Positions 12,738-21,268 of a stretch of 64,000 bases of DNA are shown piece after piece (within the stretch, counting starts at the first letter, position 1; each line of letters starts with the position of its first letter). The position numbers and the translations under genes were made by a program. Source of the DNA: Janthinobacterium sp. J1-1. Its GTDB lineage: Bacteria; Pseudomonadota; Gammaproteobacteria; Burkholderiales; Burkholderiaceae_D. The stretch spans positions 1 to 64,000 of the forward strand of contig NZ_CP132339.1 in NCBI RefSeq assembly GCF_030944405.1, written 5' to 3'. Below the pieces are notes generated by a model, which ran no database searches, was not told where the DNA came from, and saw nothing but the letters and a program-made list of their open reading frames with translations.

Positions 12738-13045
12738 GACCGCGTACTTGGCAGCGACTCCCGCGCAAAGTACGCTGCCGCTTTTTTTACGATATCGCGC
12801 TCCATGCGTGCCTCGGCAAGCTCTTTGCGCAGCTTGGTTACCTCAGCCTCAAGCTCCGGCACGGAGCGGCTACCAGGGGCTACTTTGGGCGACGTGCCGC
12901 GCCTTGCCGCACTGACCCAGTTCGCTAGCGTGCCCTTGGGAATGGTGAGACGCAACGCGGCGTCTTCCAGCGTCAGGCCTTGTGTCAGGACCAGTTTTAC
13001 CGCTTCTTCCCGAAGCTCCGGTGTGTATGTTGTTGAGCGTGTCAT
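12734..13045 (-). CDS. IS3-family transposase OrfA (helix-turn-helix)
   Basis: 103 aa with an N-terminal helix-turn-helix (YTPELREEAVKLVLTQG ... IPKGTLANWV) and a C-terminal leucine-zipper-like stretch (VPELEAEVTKLRKELAEARM). It binds IS ends and regulates transposition in this family. It ends four bases into the orfB start (TCATGA) and contains the slippery A-run for OrfAB production. Confidence 0.93.
   Translation of the reverse strand: MTRSTTYTPELREEAVKLVLTQGLTLEDAALRLTIPKGTLANWVSAARRGTSPKVAPGSRSVPELEAEVTKLRKELAEARMERDIVKKAAAYFARESLPSTRS
12782..12788 (-). promoter_or_regulatory. Programmed -1 frameshift site in the IS
   Basis: On the minus strand, orfA reads GTA AAA AAA GCG. The seven A's form an A_AAA_AAA slippery heptamer. 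A -1 slip there continues open through ...AAK YAV and then in frame into the orfB ATG (MKTLRLE), giving one OrfAB protein, as in well-studied IS3-family members. Confidence 0.8.
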
Positions 13046-13096
13046 AAGTTCTCCAGTTGGTGAAGTTTACCAAACTAGAGTGTCCGAAAAAGTCAG

Positions 13097-14159
13097 GGTA
13101 CCTCAGACAGGCGGTAATAGCACAAGTAAAAATAGCGATTTCCGAATCAAAGATGGGCGATTTGAAGCTGTCTTTACACTCGCTGATGGCCACCGACAAA
13201 AATTCGAACTGATGGTGCAAGAGATCATCGATTACCGCTTGGCCGCCTATGAAATTCGTCGCATCCAAGCCGAGGTACCGAGTAATGTGATTCCGTTTGT
13301 TCGCAGCGACAAGGCAAACAATCTGACCTCGCTCCCCTATTTCCCAAATTTGAAGATCGCCTGCGGTCACTTTAAGACTGGCACTGTGGATGCTGAAGAG
13401 TACCGCAGCCTGCCGATCAGCTACGGACATGTCGATCCGCATCGGCACTTTATCGCTCGGGCATCGGGCAACTCCATGAACGGGGGTAAACATCCGATTC
13501 AGGATGGCGATTACCTGCTACTGGAACATATCACCTCCACCAATGCCGGCTCGATAACGGGATCGGTGATGGCGATCGAGCGTCAAGACGATGCCGGTGA
13601 TGGCTTCCAGTATTTGCTGCGCCATATCGTCAAAACACCTGGCGGCAGCTATGTGCTGCATGCAACCAATCCAGACTATCAGGACATGGATGCCACCGAG
13701 GACATGCACACCTTGGCGCGCTTTAAAGCCGTTGTTAATCCGCTCGATCTGGCTGTAGGACAGTCGTTCAAGCGCGAGGATATTGCGCCGCTATTTGGCG
13801 AGACCTTTAACAGCGGCAGTTGGAATGCCGGCCATGTGACGCTGGCCAGCAAAAACGCTATCGTGTTGCTGGTAACGCTAAATAAGCAAGGCAAGGTTGC
13901 AGATCATCGCTATCTCGATCATTGGATCGATGACAGCACCTTTCATTGGCAAAGCCAAAACTCCACAACACCGATTAACAAAAGGGGACGAGACATTATC
14001 GAGCACGAGCAAAAAGGACTCGCGATCCACTTGTTTGTAAGAGAGTCTAGGCTACACAACGGCAAAGGTGCGCCCTTCGTTTATCACGGTCCGGTACGAT
14101 ACGAGAGTCACGAAGGCAGTAGTCCGATGAGCGTCGTATTTAGCTTGGCCACGCCATAG
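13097..14159 (+). pseudogene. C-terminal part of the IS-split helicase: S24-like and DUF3427 domains
   Basis: This remnant has no start of its own. Its frame (VPQTGGNSTSKNSDFRIKDG...) joins the 9037-11849 part exactly once the IS and one GGT copy are removed, giving about 1290 residues in all. It first supplies a linker and an Arg/Tyr-rich helix (QEIIDYRLAAYEIRR). Next comes a LexA/S24-peptidase-like fold with the Ser in ASGNSMNGG (Ser codon 13473-13475). The end is a DUF3427-type domain (SFHWQSQ-like FHWQSQNST, RGRDIIEHEQ, LAIHLFVRESR). The usual S24 lysine position appears to be Arg (YLLRHI). Without the N-terminal part this piece is unlikely to work alone. Confidence 0.82.
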
Positions 14160-14205
14160 CACTTGCTTTATCGAAGCGTGAGCGCTACACAGGAAGGAGC
14201 AAATA

Positions 14206-14553
14206 ATGACCACGACCAAAGGAGAGAGTGCCCTGCATGCCGCTCGTGCTTGTGAGTACGCCATCACGGCGCAGCAAAGCGACGCCGCCGCCTTCCAGCG
14301 CATGCGTGAGCAATATGCGGCCAGCATCCCGGCCTACGAGGAAGAACAAAAACAGAAGAAGCTGCAACGGGCAGGGATGAGCGCGGAACAGCGCAAACGG
14401 CATGAGGCCCTGGACTTTGCGCGAGCGAACGTTGAGCTGTCCGGCGGCAAGATCAGCGAAGAAGATGCACGGCACGCCCTGCGTTGGGCGAATGGCGACA
14501 TCACCATGGACGAATACTTGGACGCAGTGCGGTCAAAAATTGCTCCGACGTAA
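14206..14553 (+). CDS. VbhA-type antitoxin-like protein, orphan
   Basis: 115 residues with no signal peptide or membrane segment. The C-terminal half, FARANVELSGGKISEEDARH followed by ALRWANGDITMDEYLDAV, resembles the antitoxin_VbhA helical fold, whose members block Fic AMP-transferase toxins. A good AAGGAG ribosome site precedes the ATG. No Fic (HPFxxGNGR) gene is adjacent: the helicase remnant is upstream and a permease downstream. It may be an orphan antitoxin, an anti-toxin decoy, or a remnant of the island. The call rests on likeness of a short helical domain. Confidence 0.6.
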   Translation: MTTTKGESALHAARACEYAITAQQSDAAAFQRMREQYAASIPAYEEEQKQKKLQRAGMSAEQRKRHEALDFARANVELSGGKISEEDARHALRWANGDITMDEYLDAVRSKIAPT

Positions 14554-14682
14554 ATGAAAATAGCATTTTGCCATTCTGCGATATGATTTCCCACTGTGCC
14601 GCCACGCCCTGCCCCCGCCTTGCGCACCTCGTTGTATCCAGGCCCAGCAAAGCCTGGGTAGCTCTCTCTCCAAGGACCTTCT

Positions 14683-15831
14683 ATGTTCGGTTTTAACTTA
14701 CGCGTCGCCAAGATGGTGTGGACGGCGTTTATTGTCGCTTTCTTGCTGTTCATTATCTACAAGGTGTCGTCGACCTTGATCGTGGTGGTGTTTGCGGTGT
14801 TCTTCAGTTACCTGGTGTATCCGCTGATCGGGCTGCTGGAGAAGTATGGGCCGAAGCGCTTGCCGCGCACGGCCAATATCGGCATCGTGTTCCTGGTGGT
14901 GATCTTGCTGGTGGCGGTGCTGGGCTCGATTTTTGGCGCCCGCATCGAGGATGAGGCGATCAAGCTCAGCGATCAGTTGCCGACCCTGCTCAAGGGGAAT
15001 AACTTTGCCGAGCGCATACCGCTGCCGGAATTCATGGAGCCGCTGCGCGCGCGGCTGCTGTCGTTCATGCAGACGCAGCTGAGCGGCGGGAATGGGCAGG
15101 CGATGCCGCTGGCCAAGGAACTGGGGCTGACGGTGATGCATGCGGCCAGCAACCTGATCTATCTGGTGCTGGTGCCGGTGCTGAGCTTTTTGCTGATCAA
15201 GGAAGGGCCGGACATGCGCGACGGCTTGCTGTCCTTGCTGAACCGTCCGAATAAAAAGCTGTGGGGCGCCATTATCGATGACCTCGACATCTTGCTGTCG
15301 CGCTATGTGCGCGCCTTGCTGCTGTTGTCGATCGCCACGTTTATCTCGTATAGCGTCGCGTTTTCGCTGATGGGCGTGCCGTATGGCTTGTTGCTGGCCG
15401 GTGCCGCCGCGCTGCTGGAATTTATTCCGTTTGCGGGGCCGTTGGCGGCGGCGATCATTGCCGTGGTGGTGGCCGGCTTCAGCGGCTTCGAACACGTGTT
15501 CTGGCTGATCGGTTTTATTGCCGCGTATCGCTTGTTCCAGGATTATGTGGTCAATCCTTACCTGATGAGCGAAGGCGTGGAAGTGTCGCCGCTGATGGTG
15601 ATCGTCGGCTTGCTGGCCGGCGACCAGCTGGGTGGCGTGGTGGGGATCTTTTTGTCGGTGCCGGTGATGGCGGCGATCAAGATTGTGTTCGTGCGCGCCA
15701 GGGCGGCCTTGCAGGCGCGCCATGATGCACATGAGAAAGCGGAACTGGCGGCGGAAGCCGCGCGCGCCAGGGCGGCCGAGGAAGCTGCGCTGCTGCTGGA
15801 GCAGCGCAGCCATACCGCGCTCGACGTATAA
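14683..15831 (+). CDS. AI-2E family transporter (PerM/YdiK-like permease)
   Basis: 382-residue inner-membrane protein with about eight hydrophobic helices: a pair near the N terminus (VWTAFIVAFLLFIIYKV, LIVVVFAVFFSYLVYPLIGL), one around 70, and a C-terminal cluster with the family pattern GPLAAAIIAVVVAGF and the region FQDYVVNPYLMSEGVEVSPL. The cytosolic C-terminal tail is rich in Ala and Glu. Members have been linked to autoinducer-2 export or to Na+/H+ antiport, so the substrate is open. An AAGGA ribosome site lies just before the ATG. This is the first GC-rich core-type gene after the island. Confidence 0.9.
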   Translation: MFGFNLRVAKMVWTAFIVAFLLFIIYKVSSTLIVVVFAVFFSYLVYPLIGLLEKYGPKRLPRTANIGIVFLVVILLVAVLGSIFGARIEDEAIKLSDQLPTLLKGNNFAERIPLPEFMEPLRARLLSFMQTQLSGGNGQAMPLAKELGLTVMHAASNLIYLVLVPVLSFLLIKEGPDMRDGLLSLLNRPNKKLWGAIIDDLDILLSRYVRALLLLSIATFISYSVAFSLMGVPYGLLLAGAAALLEFIPFAGPLAAAIIAVVVAGFSGFEHVFWLIGFIAAYRLFQDYVVNPYLMSEGVEVSPLMVIVGLLAGDQLGGVVGIFLSVPVMAAIKIVFVRARAALQARHDAHEKAELAAEAARARAAEEAALLLEQRSHTALDV

Positions 15832-15835
15832 CGGT

Positions 15836-17560
15836 TTAGAACTCTTCCCACTCGCCGCTGCTGTCGGCCGCAGGTTTTGCCATGCGCGGCTTGGCGGCGG
15901 CGCTGGCCATGGCCGGCTTGGCCAGTTTCAAGGCCGGGCGCTTGGCGGCAGCCGGCCTGGCCGCGGCCACTGCCGGTTTGCGCAATGCAGGCGGTGCCAC
16001 TGGCGCGCTGTGATTGGCGTCGAGCTTGAAGCGGCTGACCATTTCGGCCAGCGCCGCTGCCTGTTCCTGCATCGATTCCGAAGCGGCGGCCGCTTCTTCC
16101 ACCAGCGCGGCGTTCTGCTGCGTGACGGTATCCATTTCGGCCACGGCCTGGTTGATCTGGTTGATGCCCAGTTCCTGCTCGCGACCGGCGGCGCTGATCT
16201 CGCCCATGATGTCGGTCACGCGGCGAATGCTCGATACGATCTCGTCCATCGTGGTGCCGGTCTGCGTCACCAGGTCGCTGCCGGTGCCCACGTTCTGCAC
16301 CGACGCTTCGATCAATTGCTTGATGTCTTTCGCGGCACTGGCCGAGCGGTGCGCCAGGTTGCGCACTTCGGTGGCGACCACCGCAAAGCCACGGCCCTGC
16401 TCGCCCGCACGCGCCGCTTCCACCGCCGCGTTCAATGCCAAAATATTCGTCTGGAAGGCGATGCCGTCGATCACGCCGATAATGTCGGCGATCTGTTTCG
16501 ACGAGTCGCTGATGGTGCCCATGGTGGCCACCACTTGCGCCACCAGCGCGCCGCCCTTGACGGCCACGTCCGAGGCCGACACGGCCAGCTGGTTGGCCTG
16601 GCGCGCATTGTCGGAATTCTGCTTCACGGTCGAGGTCAGCTCTTCCAGCGACGAGGCGGTCTCTTCCAGGCTCGACGCCTGCTGTTCGGTACGGCTCGAC
16701 AGGTCCAGATTGCCCGAGGCAATTTCATTGCTGGCGGTGGCGATCGCGCCGCTGCCGTCGCGCACGCCGCGCACGGTGGTCGACAGGCGTTCCTGCATCT
16801 GTTTCAGGCCACCCAGCAAGGCGCCCATTTCATCCTGGCGCTCGATGACGATATCGTTGGCCAGGTTGCCCTCGGAAATCGCGTCGAAGTGGCGCAGCGC
16901 CTGGTCCAGCGGACGGAAGATGGCGCGCAGCAGCAGGATGCTGGACACGACGATCAGCAGCAGGCCGATCACCAGGCCGGCGATGGCCATCGCCACCTGG
17001 GTGTCGTACTTGGCCTGGCTGCCGGCATACATGCTGGCGGCCGTGGTGATCTGGAACTGGGTCAGCTTTTCAGCGGCCACGTCCATCGAACGGTAGAGCG
17101 GCGTCATGCCCTTCATCATCAGGCTGTCGGCCTGCTCCGCCTTGCCTTCGCGCAGGGCCTTGCCCAGGGCCAGCAGGCCGTTGTTGATGTAATCGCTGCG
17201 CTTCTTGTCCATGTCGTCGGACAACACCTTTTCTTCCGGGCTCTGCGGCAGCGCCAGGTAGACTTTCCAGGACTTGTTCGACGAGTCGATGAATTGCTCG
17301 CCGCGCGTGACGATATCCTTGGCATCGGCCGCTTCCGGGTGCACCACGGCGCGGTCGATCGTGAAGCGCGCGCGGCCCAGCAGGATCTGCGATTCGCCGA
17401 TGGCTTGCGTGGACGCCAGCTGGTTGCTGTAGACCTCGTTCAAGGTATTGTTGGCCGATTTCAGGCCGACGATGCTCATGCCGCCCAGGATGGCGATCAG
17501 CACGCCGAGCACGGTCATGGTGGCGATCAAGCGCAGCTTGATGGTGAGTTTGGAGAACAT
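15836..17560 (-). CDS. Methyl-accepting chemotaxis protein (Tar-type sensor, WEEF tail)
   Basis: Transmembrane chemoreceptor, 574 aa from the ATG at 17560 (MFSKLTIKLRL), chosen because AAGGAAA precedes it. An N-terminal membrane helix is followed by a helical periplasmic ligand domain (about 30-190), a second helix (VAMAIAGLVIGLLLIVVSSI), a HAMP domain, and a signalling domain with the hairpin tip [20 protein letters not shown]. An Ala/Pro/Lys linker ends in GEWEEF, a CheR/CheB-docking pentapeptide type. No che genes are nearby, so it must signal to a distant chemotaxis cluster. Its stop lies 5 bp from the convergent permease gene. Confidence 0.95.
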   Translation of the reverse strand: MFSKLTIKLRLIATMTVLGVLIAILGGMSIVGLKSANNTLNEVYSNQLASTQAIGESQILLGRARFTIDRAVVHPEAADAKDIVTRGEQFIDSSNKSWKVYLALPQSPEEKVLSDDMDKKRSDYINNGLLALGKALREGKAEQADSLMMKGMTPLYRSMDVAAEKLTQFQITTAASMYAGSQAKYDTQVAMAIAGLVIGLLLIVVSSILLLRAIFRPLDQALRHFDAISEGNLANDIVIERQDEMGALLGGLKQMQERLSTTVRGVRDGSGAIATASNEIASGNLDLSSRTEQQASSLEETASSLEELTSTVKQNSDNARQANQLAVSASDVAVKGGALVAQVVATMGTISDSSKQIADIIGVIDGIAFQTNILALNAAVEAARAGEQGRGFAVVATEVRNLAHRSASAAKDIKQLIEASVQNVGTGSDLVTQTGTTMDEIVSSIRRVTDIMGEISAAGREQELGINQINQAVAEMDTVTQQNAALVEEAAAASESMQEQAAALAEMVSRFKLDANHSAPVAPPALRKPAVAAARPAAAKRPALKLAKPAMASAAAKPRMAKPAADSSGEWEEF

Positions 17561-17848
17561 AAATTTTCCTTGATAGATACGCGGCATGAGGGCGCTGATC
17601 CTGGCGGAACGGCCGGCTTCATGACGTAACGGTTGTATGAGTATGCAAGTGACGGAGTGTTGTGCGGCGGCAGGGGAAAGGCGGCCCACTCGTATCAGAA
17701 GAGAAGCGCGAAAAACAGAGGGGTTCTTCGCGCGTTTAATTTCTTGATTGCAAGACTACAGGGAAAATTTATGAGTAGCAATATATTGGGCAAAAAATCA
17801 CGCTTTGTCACCAACACCTGATGTTTTTTTGTGCAGTTGCCGCACTTT

Positions 17849-18778
17849 TCATGCCTGTGATGCAATGGTATTGCGTGCAAACACCGGTCGCTGCACCGTC
17901 TGCGCCAGCAGCACGCCCAGCAGGGAAATACCGCCGCCGATCAGGTGAAATGCATGCAGGGTGTCGTGCAGCCAGACGATGGCCAGCAAGGCCGTCAGTA
18001 TCGGCAGCAGGTTGACGAAAATGCTGCAGCGGTTCGGCCCCAGCCGCTTGACGCCTTCGATCCACAAATACGACAGCACGATGGACGAACCAATGCCGGC
18101 ATAGGCGATCAGCGGCAGGGTGGCTTCGTTCAAGGGCGCGCTGCCGGCCGGCAGGCGCAGGAAGAACGGCAGCATGCACAGCAGCGCCGCCCAGGCCTGG
18201 CAGTAGATCGCTTGCCAGGCGGGCACGGCCAGGCGCCAGCGGCGCAGCAGCACGCCGTACAGGGCAAACACCAGGCAGGCGAGCAGCATCAGCGCGTCGC
18301 CCGCATGCACGCCTTCATGCAGCAGCACCAGCATGTCGCCGCGCCCCACCAGGTACAGCAGGCCGCCAAACGACAGCAGGCCCCCAAGCGCCATGCCCAG
18401 CGTCAATTGCTCGCCCAGCAGCAGCACGCTGAGGATCGCCGTCATCAAGGGCGCCAGCGCCGTGACGATGGCCATATTGGTGGCGGTGGTGCTCTCCGCC
18501 GCGCGATACGACAGGCTCTGGAACAGCGCCATCGCCATCACGCCGCACAACGCCAGCTGCCACCAGTGGCGGCGTATCGCCACGCGGTTGCGCCACAGCG
18601 GGCGCGCAACAAAGGGCGTCATGACCAGCAACACCAGCACCAGCCGGTAAAAGGTGATGGCGGTGGGGGCGATGCTGGCGGCGGCCAGCTTCGATACCAC
18701 CACATTGCCGGCCCACAGCAGCATGGCGGCCAGGGGATAGAGATAATGGTGGGGGTGGATCTTGTCGTGGGCAAGCAT
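17849..18778 (-). CDS. EamA/DMT-superfamily exporter
   Basis: 309 residues from the ATG at 18778 (MLAHDKIHPHH; an in-frame ATG at 18814 is possible). About ten hydrophobic helices form two EamA repeats, the first starting YPLAAMLLWAGNVVVSKLA and the second near DALMLLACLVFALYGVLLRR. Such proteins export amino acids, metabolites or drugs; the substrate cannot be told. It is divergent from an AraC-type regulator 100 bp away, which suggests control by that regulator. Confidence 0.9.
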   Translation of the reverse strand: MLAHDKIHPHHYLYPLAAMLLWAGNVVVSKLAAASIAPTAITFYRLVLVLLVMTPFVARPLWRNRVAIRRHWWQLALCGVMAMALFQSLSYRAAESTTATNMAIVTALAPLMTAILSVLLLGEQLTLGMALGGLLSFGGLLYLVGRGDMLVLLHEGVHAGDALMLLACLVFALYGVLLRRWRLAVPAWQAIYCQAWAALLCMLPFFLRLPAGSAPLNEATLPLIAYAGIGSSIVLSYLWIEGVKRLGPNRCSIFVNLLPILTALLAIVWLHDTLHAFHLIGGGISLLGVLLAQTVQRPVFARNTIASQA

Positions 18779-18877
18779 GCATGGCTCCGGTGTCAATGGC
18801 GGGAAAACCATCATGCCGCAGGCGCGCCGCGCCTTCTCGCGCTAATATGCCGTAAGCTATCGCAAAACTGACTCATC

Positions 18878-19687
18878 ATGACCACTGAAGCGCACTACCA
18901 GGAACTGCTGCCCGTCACCGCGCGCGCCATGGCGCTGGCGATCGACTATGCGCACGGTCACGTGATTTCCGTGCACCGGCATTCGCATGCCCAGCTGCTT
19001 TACGCCATCGACGGCGTGATGACGATCGAAACCGACAGCGGGCGCTGGGTGGTGCCGCCCACGCGCGGCGTATGGCTGCGGCCCGGCGTGGAACACCAGA
19101 TCCGCATGAGCGGCGCCGTGAAAATGCGCACCGTGTTCATCAACTGTGCGAATTCACCGCTGCTGCCGCGCCACAGCTGTGTGCTCGAGATCAGCCCGCT
19201 GCTGCGCCAGCTGATCGTGGCGGCGGTCGATATCGCGCCCGATTTTGCCGATGGCGGACGCGACTGGCACTTGCTGCAACTGCTGCTGCACGAGCTCGAC
19301 AGCCTGCCGGTGCTGCCCCTGTATTTGCCCTTGCCAGTCGATGCGCGCCTGCGCGGCATCTGCACGCGCCTGATGGCGGAGCCCGGCGAACAGCGGACGG
19401 TGGCGCATTGGGCCGCTCATTTGGACATCACCGAACGCAGCCTGCACCGGCTGTTCCAGAAACAGACCGGCATGCGCTTCGGCCAGTGGCGCCAGCAGGC
19501 GCGGCTGCTGCGCGCGCTGGAACAGCTGGCTCACGGGGCCAAGGTGATCGACGTCGCGATGGACAATGGCTATATCAGCCAGAGCGCGTTTGCGGCGATG
19601 TTCAAAAAACACTTCGGCACCACGCCGACCGACTTTTATCGCACGGCGCCAACAGTGGTCAAAAAAAATGCTGCTATGCATCAATAA
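18878..19687 (+). CDS. AraC-family transcriptional regulator (cupin + HTH)
   Basis: 269 residues. The N-terminal cupin sensor domain contains HVISVHRHSHAQLLYAIDGV and PPTRGVWLRPGVEHQI. The C-terminal part has two helix-turn-helices (LDITERSLHRLFQKQTGM and VAMDNGYISQSAFAAMFKKH) ending FGTTPTDFYR. Its divergent position next to an EamA exporter is the classical regulator/target layout, so it probably controls that exporter. The effector is unknown. Confidence 0.92.
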   Translation: MTTEAHYQELLPVTARAMALAIDYAHGHVISVHRHSHAQLLYAIDGVMTIETDSGRWVVPPTRGVWLRPGVEHQIRMSGAVKMRTVFINCANSPLLPRHSCVLEISPLLRQLIVAAVDIAPDFADGGRDWHLLQLLLHELDSLPVLPLYLPLPVDARLRGICTRLMAEPGEQRTVAHWAAHLDITERSLHRLFQKQTGMRFGQWRQQARLLRALEQLAHGAKVIDVAMDNGYISQSAFAAMFKKHFGTTPTDFYRTAPTVVKKNAAMHQ

Positions 19688-19775
19688 TCGTGGGCGATTG
19701 CGATCTGGCTTGCTATCATCGCAAGCCTTGAAGCCGTAGTTGTCTATACCGGCTGGCAACCCTACCAACACTGAC

Positions 19776-20375
19776 ATGACCCAGAATTTCTTCCAGACTT
19801 TTATCCTGCTGTTGCTGGTCACCGACCCGTTCGGCAACGTTTCCCTGTTCGTCAATGCCCTGAAAAGCGTGCCCGTCGAACGGCGCTGGAAGGTGGTGGT
19901 GCGCGAATGCGCGATCGCCTTCGGCATCTTGCTGCTGTTTATGTTTTTTGGGCGCCATTTCCTGAAAGCCATGCAGCTATCGGAAGTCGCGCTGCGCATC
20001 GGCGGCGGCGTGATCCTGTTTTTGATCGCCATGCGCATGGTGTTTCCGCAACCCAGCAATGGCAATAGCGATCACGATATCGCCGGCGAACCGTTTATCG
20101 TGCCGCTGGCGATTCCCGCGCTGGCCGGGCCGTCGGCGCTGGCCACCGTGCTGCTGTTTTCTTCGCACGAAGTCGATGAGGTGATCGCCCATGTGGCGGG
20201 CTTGAGCGCGGTAGCATTGGTGTGGCTGGTGGTGTTCCTGAGCGCAGAACGCCTGCAGCGCGCGCTGGGGCCGAGGGTCATGACCGCCTTCGAGCGCCTG
20301 ATGGGCCTGATCCTGACGGCAATGGCGATCGAGATGCTGCTGGCCGGCATACGGGCCTTTTTGAAATCAGTGTAA
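19776..20375 (+). CDS. MarC-family (UPF0056) integral membrane protein
   Basis: 199 residues from the ATG at 19776 (MTQNFFQTFILLLLVTDPFGN). An upstream in-frame ATG-like start would add a polar stretch before the first membrane helix. Six hydrophobic segments and the LVTDPFGN and PLAIPALAGPSAL patterns fit MarC/YhgN. These proteins are described as NAAT transporters, but their substrates are not established. The DinB-like gene follows 15 bp later and is probably cotranscribed. Confidence 0.9.
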   Translation: MTQNFFQTFILLLLVTDPFGNVSLFVNALKSVPVERRWKVVVRECAIAFGILLLFMFFGRHFLKAMQLSEVALRIGGGVILFLIAMRMVFPQPSNGNSDHDIAGEPFIVPLAIPALAGPSALATVLLFSSHEVDEVIAHVAGLSAVALVWLVVFLSAERLQRALGPRVMTAFERLMGLILTAMAIEMLLAGIRAFLKSV

Positions 20376-20390
20376 ACCGGAGAAAACACC

Positions 20391-20927
20391 ATGAGCCGCT
20401 GCGCCCACATCTGCATGATGGCCGAATACAACCAGTGGATGAACGCCAAGCTGTATGCGGCGGCGGCCAGCTTGCCTGGCGAAGAACTGCGGCGCGAACG
20501 GGGCGCCTTCTTCGGCTCGCTGCTCGGCACCCTCAACCACATCATGGCGGGCGATACGCTGTGGCTGCAGCGCTTTGCGAAACACCCGGCAGGCTTTCCC
20601 TTGCTGGACCCGGTCCGCGCCATCACGCCGCCCACTTCGCTCACGCAATCGCTGTTCGACGATTTCACTGCCATGCAGGCGCACCGCCACCGGCTCGACC
20701 AGGTGATCATCGACTGGGCCGCCTCGATCACGGAAGCCGACCTCGATCACCTGCTCGACTACCGCAACAGCCGTGGCGAGAACCGGCGCCAGTTCTTTGC
20801 GCTGCTGATGCATTTCTTTAACCACCAGACGCATCACCGTGGCCAGGCGACGACCCTGCTGTCGCAGGCCGGCGTGAACATCGGCGACACCGATTTACTG
20901 GTGTGCATCCCTAGTCACCTGGAATGA
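20391..20927 (+). CDS. DinB-family protein (putative metal-dependent four-helix bundle)
   Basis: 178 residues. The DinB/YfiT four-helix fold is shown by the spaced metal-ligand histidines: LNHIMAGDTLWLQRF near residue 48 and MHFFNHQTHHRGQ near 140. Members are hydrolase- or thiol-transferase-like enzymes, often stress-induced, with poorly defined substrates. It follows the MarC gene by 15 bp with a GGAG ribosome site. Confidence 0.9.
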   Translation: MSRCAHICMMAEYNQWMNAKLYAAAASLPGEELRRERGAFFGSLLGTLNHIMAGDTLWLQRFAKHPAGFPLLDPVRAITPPTSLTQSLFDDFTAMQAHRHRLDQVIIDWAASITEADLDHLLDYRNSRGENRRQFFALLMHFFNHQTHHRGQATTLLSQAGVNIGDTDLLVCIPSHLE

Positions 20928-21268
20928 CGGCGCGCGGAACACCGATGCTTTGAACCACGATGACGGCCAGCGCACATGCGGCACCTTTCCCTACCTTATG
21001 GCCAGGTAGCCGGAATAGGTCGCCGAAATTGCGCGTTTTCATTGATTTTCTGGTAGCAAATATGTTTCCAAAAGGCTGAGTTCGCTTGCGGTGCTCCCCC
21101 ACGTTGTTTCCACACGACAACTTGTTTCAGAAGCTGCCTTTTTTGTAACTTGATACAGTTATTTGTATTGCCGTGTGGAATTTTGAGGAACAATTACTGC
21201 CTCGCTGCGCTAAGTACTTACCCGTAGCGGCCTGAGCTGTAATTTTTCCGCATACACGAAAGCAATCA
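20928..21268. other. 341-bp intergenic region upstream of a chemoreceptor
   Basis: I see no supported gene, RNA or strong hairpin. The right half (about 21130-21240) is richer in A/T and should hold the promoter of the chemoreceptor, but no convincing sigma-28 (TAAA/GCCGATAA) or sigma-70 pair stands out. Confidence 0.5.

Larger units (their letters stand above)
11850..13096 (-). mobile_element. IS3-family insertion sequence
   Basis: About 1.25 kb, with orfA and orfB on the minus strand and imperfect 25-bp terminal inverted repeats at 11853-11877 and 13072-13096 that share CGGACACTCT-GTTT. The flanks carry GGT at 11847-11849 and 13097-13099, a plausible 3-bp target duplication, with GTA (11850-11852) unaccounted for at the left end. 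Removing 11850-13099 restores an open frame across the host gene and recreates CTGAGGTACCTCAG, a perfect palindrome. Both ORFs look intact, so the element may still be mobile. Confidence 0.9.

Noticed and set aside
11946..13096. Open frame reading through the IS antisense strand into the helicase remnant
   Set aside because: The upstream part is antisense to the transposase. Only the part from 13097 on is real coding sequence, and it belongs to the split gene.
14638..14657. CCAGGC / GCCTGG hairpin before the AI-2E permease
   Set aside because: Six base pairs, no T-tract, no repeat of the other island edge; not convincing as a terminator or attachment site.
5341..14682. Attachment-site repeats or an integrase bounding the island
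   Set aside because: None found; no tRNA gene is present at either edge.
17561..17848. Small open frames between a chemoreceptor and the EamA exporter gene
   Set aside because: They are short, overlap on opposite strands and have no ribosome sites; the region is probably promoter and 3' spacer.
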